A stretch of 34,861 nt of DNA from positions 1 to 34,861 of the forward strand of contig NZ_JBCMNM010000007.1 in NCBI RefSeq assembly GCF_050459865.1, given 5' to 3'. Shown one piece after another: positions 33,042 to 34,861 of this stretch. The stretch comes from Rummeliibacillus pycnus_B. GTDB taxonomy: Bacteria > Bacillota > Bacilli > Bacillales_A > Planococcaceae. Positions within the stretch are counted from its first letter, which is position 1. Every line of letters begins with the position of its first letter. Position numbers and translations under genes: made by a program. The notes under the pieces are model-generated. The model worked only from the letters and a program-made list of their open reading frames with translations, had not been told where the DNA came from and did no database searches.

Positions 33042-34031
33042 TTACGAATGCTGGAAGTACACTCGAATTGATGTACCTCTTCCTACTTCAGAGACAATTT
33101 CCAAACGATGGCCAAGCTTATCACAAACCTCTTTAGCCAAATATAAACCCATTCCGGTTGATTCACCTGTTTTACGACCATTTTCGCCCGTAAAGAATGC
33201 TTTTGTTACACGCTTTAGATCAGAAGGTGGAATTCCTATTCCCTCATCTCGAATGGTTAATATTATTTGTGTATCCTTAATTGTGGCAGATAAATACAAT
33301 TTCTTGCCATCTTCGAAAGTATATTTCACTGCATTTGTAATAAATTGCCCGATAATAAACTTCATCCATTTTGGATCAGTTGGTACGATACAATCTTCTG
33401 CGATATCAATATTAGGGTACACATGATTGGTGATAAATAATCGTTTATTTTCATTCACTAAAGAGCTTACTAATGGACGTAAAGCTACCTGCTCAATTTT
33501 CATATCCTCTTCAAAAGTATCTAGACGTGCATTCATCAAAACGGTTTCAAGTCCGTGCTTCAAACGATCCACTTCTTCCTGAACACTTGTCTTATCTAGC
33601 TCTTCATTTTCTTGTAAAAGCAGTTCTAATACGCTAATCGGTGTTTTCATCTGATGTACCCACTGATTCATAAATTGAAGATGACGATTTTGCTGCGCAT
33701 ACAAAGCTTGAGCTTCTAATTGATAGATCTTATAGAGTTCATGAATATATTTTTCTGTTGCAATATGTTCTGGGGTTTTTGCATTATGTTGTAAGGCGTC
33801 TTCCATATTGTTAGGAAGTGTCAGTACTTTGTTATAGAATGATTGTCGCATTATATAACGAGTAGATAAGAAAGTTATTGTTAAAACAATTGAAATAATG
33901 ATGGAATAAATAGCTGTATCTAGATTACGAAAGCCATCTAGCCTATATAACAAGAGGATAAATAATACGAGTAAAATATCAAAGATAATATAGCCGATAT
34001 GATCTTTTATAAATAGTTTTATAGCCTCCAT
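33042..34031 (-). CDS. Intramembrane-sensing histidine kinase, BceS/YxdK type
   Basis: 329 residues. Two membrane helices (about 11-30 and 40-57) are joined by a loop of under ten residues, with no extracellular sensor domain, which is the hallmark of kinases that get their signal from a BceB-type permease. The phosphorylated His126 is in NQWVHQMKTPIS. The ATPase domain has the N box FITNAVKYT, G1 DEGIGIPP and G2 GESTGMGLYLAKEV. Start ATG 34031 with AAGGGGAG upstream, three bases after the response-regulator stop. Confidence 0.94.
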   Translation of the reverse strand: MEAIKLFIKDHIGYIIFDILLVLFILLLYRLDGFRNLDTAIYSIIISIVLTITFLSTRYIMRQSFYNKVLTLPNNMEDALQHNAKTPEHIATEKYIHELYKIYQLEAQALYAQQNRHLQFMNQWVHQMKTPISVLELLLQENEELDKTSVQEEVDRLKHGLETVLMNARLDTFEEDMKIEQVALRPLVSSLVNENKRLFITNHVYPNIDIAEDCIVPTDPKWMKFIIGQFITNAVKYTFEDGKKLYLSATIKDTQIILTIRDEGIGIPPSDLKRVTKAFFTGENGRKTGESTGMGLYLAKEVCDKLGHRLEIVSEVGRGTSIRVYFQHS

Positions 34032-34034
34032 TTA

Positions 34035-34739
34035 TTAATGCTCCCCTTCACACAGGACAAATCGATATCCGGCACCTCTAACAGTTTCAATGGTCGATTG
34101 AACTTGATAATCCGAAAGCTTTTTGCGCACTCTTGTCATGTTCACATTTAAAGTGTTTTCATCTACAAAAGCTTGGTCATCCCATAATTCTTCCAATAGT
34201 TTCTCTCGTGATACAACCTTGGGAGCTTGTCCCATTAATAATTCCAAAATAACACACTCTTTTTTCTGAAGCGGTATTTCAGCATTCTTCGTATGTAATT
34301 CCATACGTTCTAAAAATAGGTGTAATTGACCTAGCTTAACTGTTCTTTCTTCTTGCTTTGTCGCATATTCTCCGTAGGACCTACGTAAATGGCTTTTGAT
34401 CTTCGCTAGAACGATTTCATAGTTAAAAGGTTTTGTAATAAAATCATCGCCACCATTCTCTAAAGCAAACACCTGGTCCATCTCGCCAGATCTTGCTGAG
34501 ATGAATATTATTGGACAGGTCGTCAGCTGTCTTAACTGACGACACCAATAATAACCATCAAAAGAAGGCAAGTTGATATCAAGCAAAACAAGATGAGGAT
34601 TGAACGCTTTAAAGTCATCAAGTATATTGTCAAAAGATTCAACTGTTTGAACATCATAGTGATACTTACGAAGGGTATCAGCTAATAATGTAGCAATTTT
34701 AAGATCATCTTCTACGATTAATATTCGATGTGTATTCAT
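34035..34739 (-). CDS. OmpR-family response regulator, BceR/YxdJ type
   Basis: 234 residues. Receiver domain 1-120 with the acidic pocket Glu10/Asp11/Asp12, phospho-acceptor Asp54 (LLDINLPSFDG), Ser81 and Lys103. The C-terminal winged helix (about 130-232) ends in the typical NVNMTRVRKKL and TVRGAGYRF. The start is ATG 34739, with GGAGGAGA just upstream; an ATG five codons earlier would place that site inside the gene. It likely activates its own operon; I could not identify its operator, and the -10-like TATAAG upstream has no good -35. Confidence 0.95.
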   Translation of the reverse strand: MNTHRILIVEDDLKIATLLADTLRKYHYDVQTVESFDNILDDFKAFNPHLVLLDINLPSFDGYYWCRQLRQLTTCPIIFISARSGEMDQVFALENGGDDFITKPFNYEIVLAKIKSHLRRSYGEYATKQEERTVKLGQLHLFLERMELHTKNAEIPLQKKECVILELLMGQAPKVVSREKLLEELWDDQAFVDENTLNVNMTRVRKKLSDYQVQSTIETVRGAGYRFVLCEGEH

Positions 34740-34802
34740 TTGTCTCTCCTCCATCTTATAAGTGTATTTTTATTTAGGAATTTTTCCGCCGACCGACCGG
34801 CC

Positions 34803-34861
34803 ACCGAAAAAGTGTGTAATACAAAAATTTGTAGTATATATCCGCTATTGAATGAAGTGGA
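34803..34861 (+). repeat. Large palindromic repeat element (copy 2, cut by the window edge)
   Basis: 59 bases match 18828-18887 in the same orientation with about eight differences and one gap, from CGAAAAAGTGT to GAATGAAGTGGA, where the window ends at the start of the 14-bp inverted-repeat arm. The homology begins within a few bases of the same boundary in both copies. The preceding GC-rich stretch, CCGCCGACCGACCGGCC at 34787-34803, is unlike copy 1. Confidence 0.85.

Overview
The window reads as chromosome of a low-GC, endospore-forming member of the Bacillales. The spore-germination receptor genes, the block nudix-rapZ-yvcK-whiA-crh, the order hprK-lgt-ppaX-yvoF-hisZGDBHAFI, and the CtsR and FadR operator types are all Bacillus-like. 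The protein sequences and the large intergenic palindromes suggest the Lysinibacillus/Solibacillus/Rummeliibacillus side of the order. That placement is inference; no 16S or marker comparison was possible. Nearly all genes lie on the minus strand; only clpP and one amino-acid permease are on plus. There is no phage, transposase, CRISPR array or rRNA.

Layout. 1-2863 (minus): a GerA-type operon in the order B then A. The A subunit runs off the left edge through a long tandem-repeat tail, so no complete reading frame for it exists in the window. 2997-3246: a tRNA-Arg(CCG) with its promoter and terminator. 3271-4027: clpP with a CtsR operator and a terminator. 4031-4134: a five-unit 21-bp intergenic repeat between two converging terminators. 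4222-7967 (minus): nudix-rapZ-yvcK-whiA-crh. 8306-9253: trxB. 9346-10866: a TPR protein. 10947-17375 (minus): the eight-gene his operon hisZ-G-D-B-H-A-F-IE, tightly overlapped, with a good sigma-A promoter. 17495-18671: ppaX-yvoF. 18672-19294: a 620-bp gene-free stretch with a large palindromic repeat. 19295-21085: hprK-lgt. 21417-21782: a lipoprotein cytochrome c. 22051-23283: an EAL-HDOD protein. 23530-24000: luxS. 24134-24781: a DedA protein. 24945-26918: an S9 peptidase. 27126-28478 (plus): an amino-acid permease. 28643-30199: an acyl-CoA ligase with a FadR box. 30339-34739 (minus): a Bce/Yxd-type module of response regulator, sensor kinase, ABC ATPase and permease. 34803-34861: the start of a second copy of the palindromic repeat, cut by the right edge.

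How genes work together. HPr kinase/phosphorylase (hprK), its target Crh, the PPi phosphatase PpaX and the carbon-metabolism factor YvcK are all here, so much of the Gram-positive carbon-catabolite machinery lies within 17 kb. The his genes supply all steps to histidine except the aminotransferase and histidinol-phosphatase. The last module looks like a peptide-antibiotic sensing and detoxification system.

Most start codons were moved inward from the longest open frame on ribosome-binding-site and family-length grounds; each case is noted. I found no convincing wholly new system. The items most worth a second look are the repeat-tailed GerA-A subunit with reversed gene order, the two copies of a large palindromic repeat, the 21-bp repeat array, and a hairpin placed between a promoter and the TPR gene.
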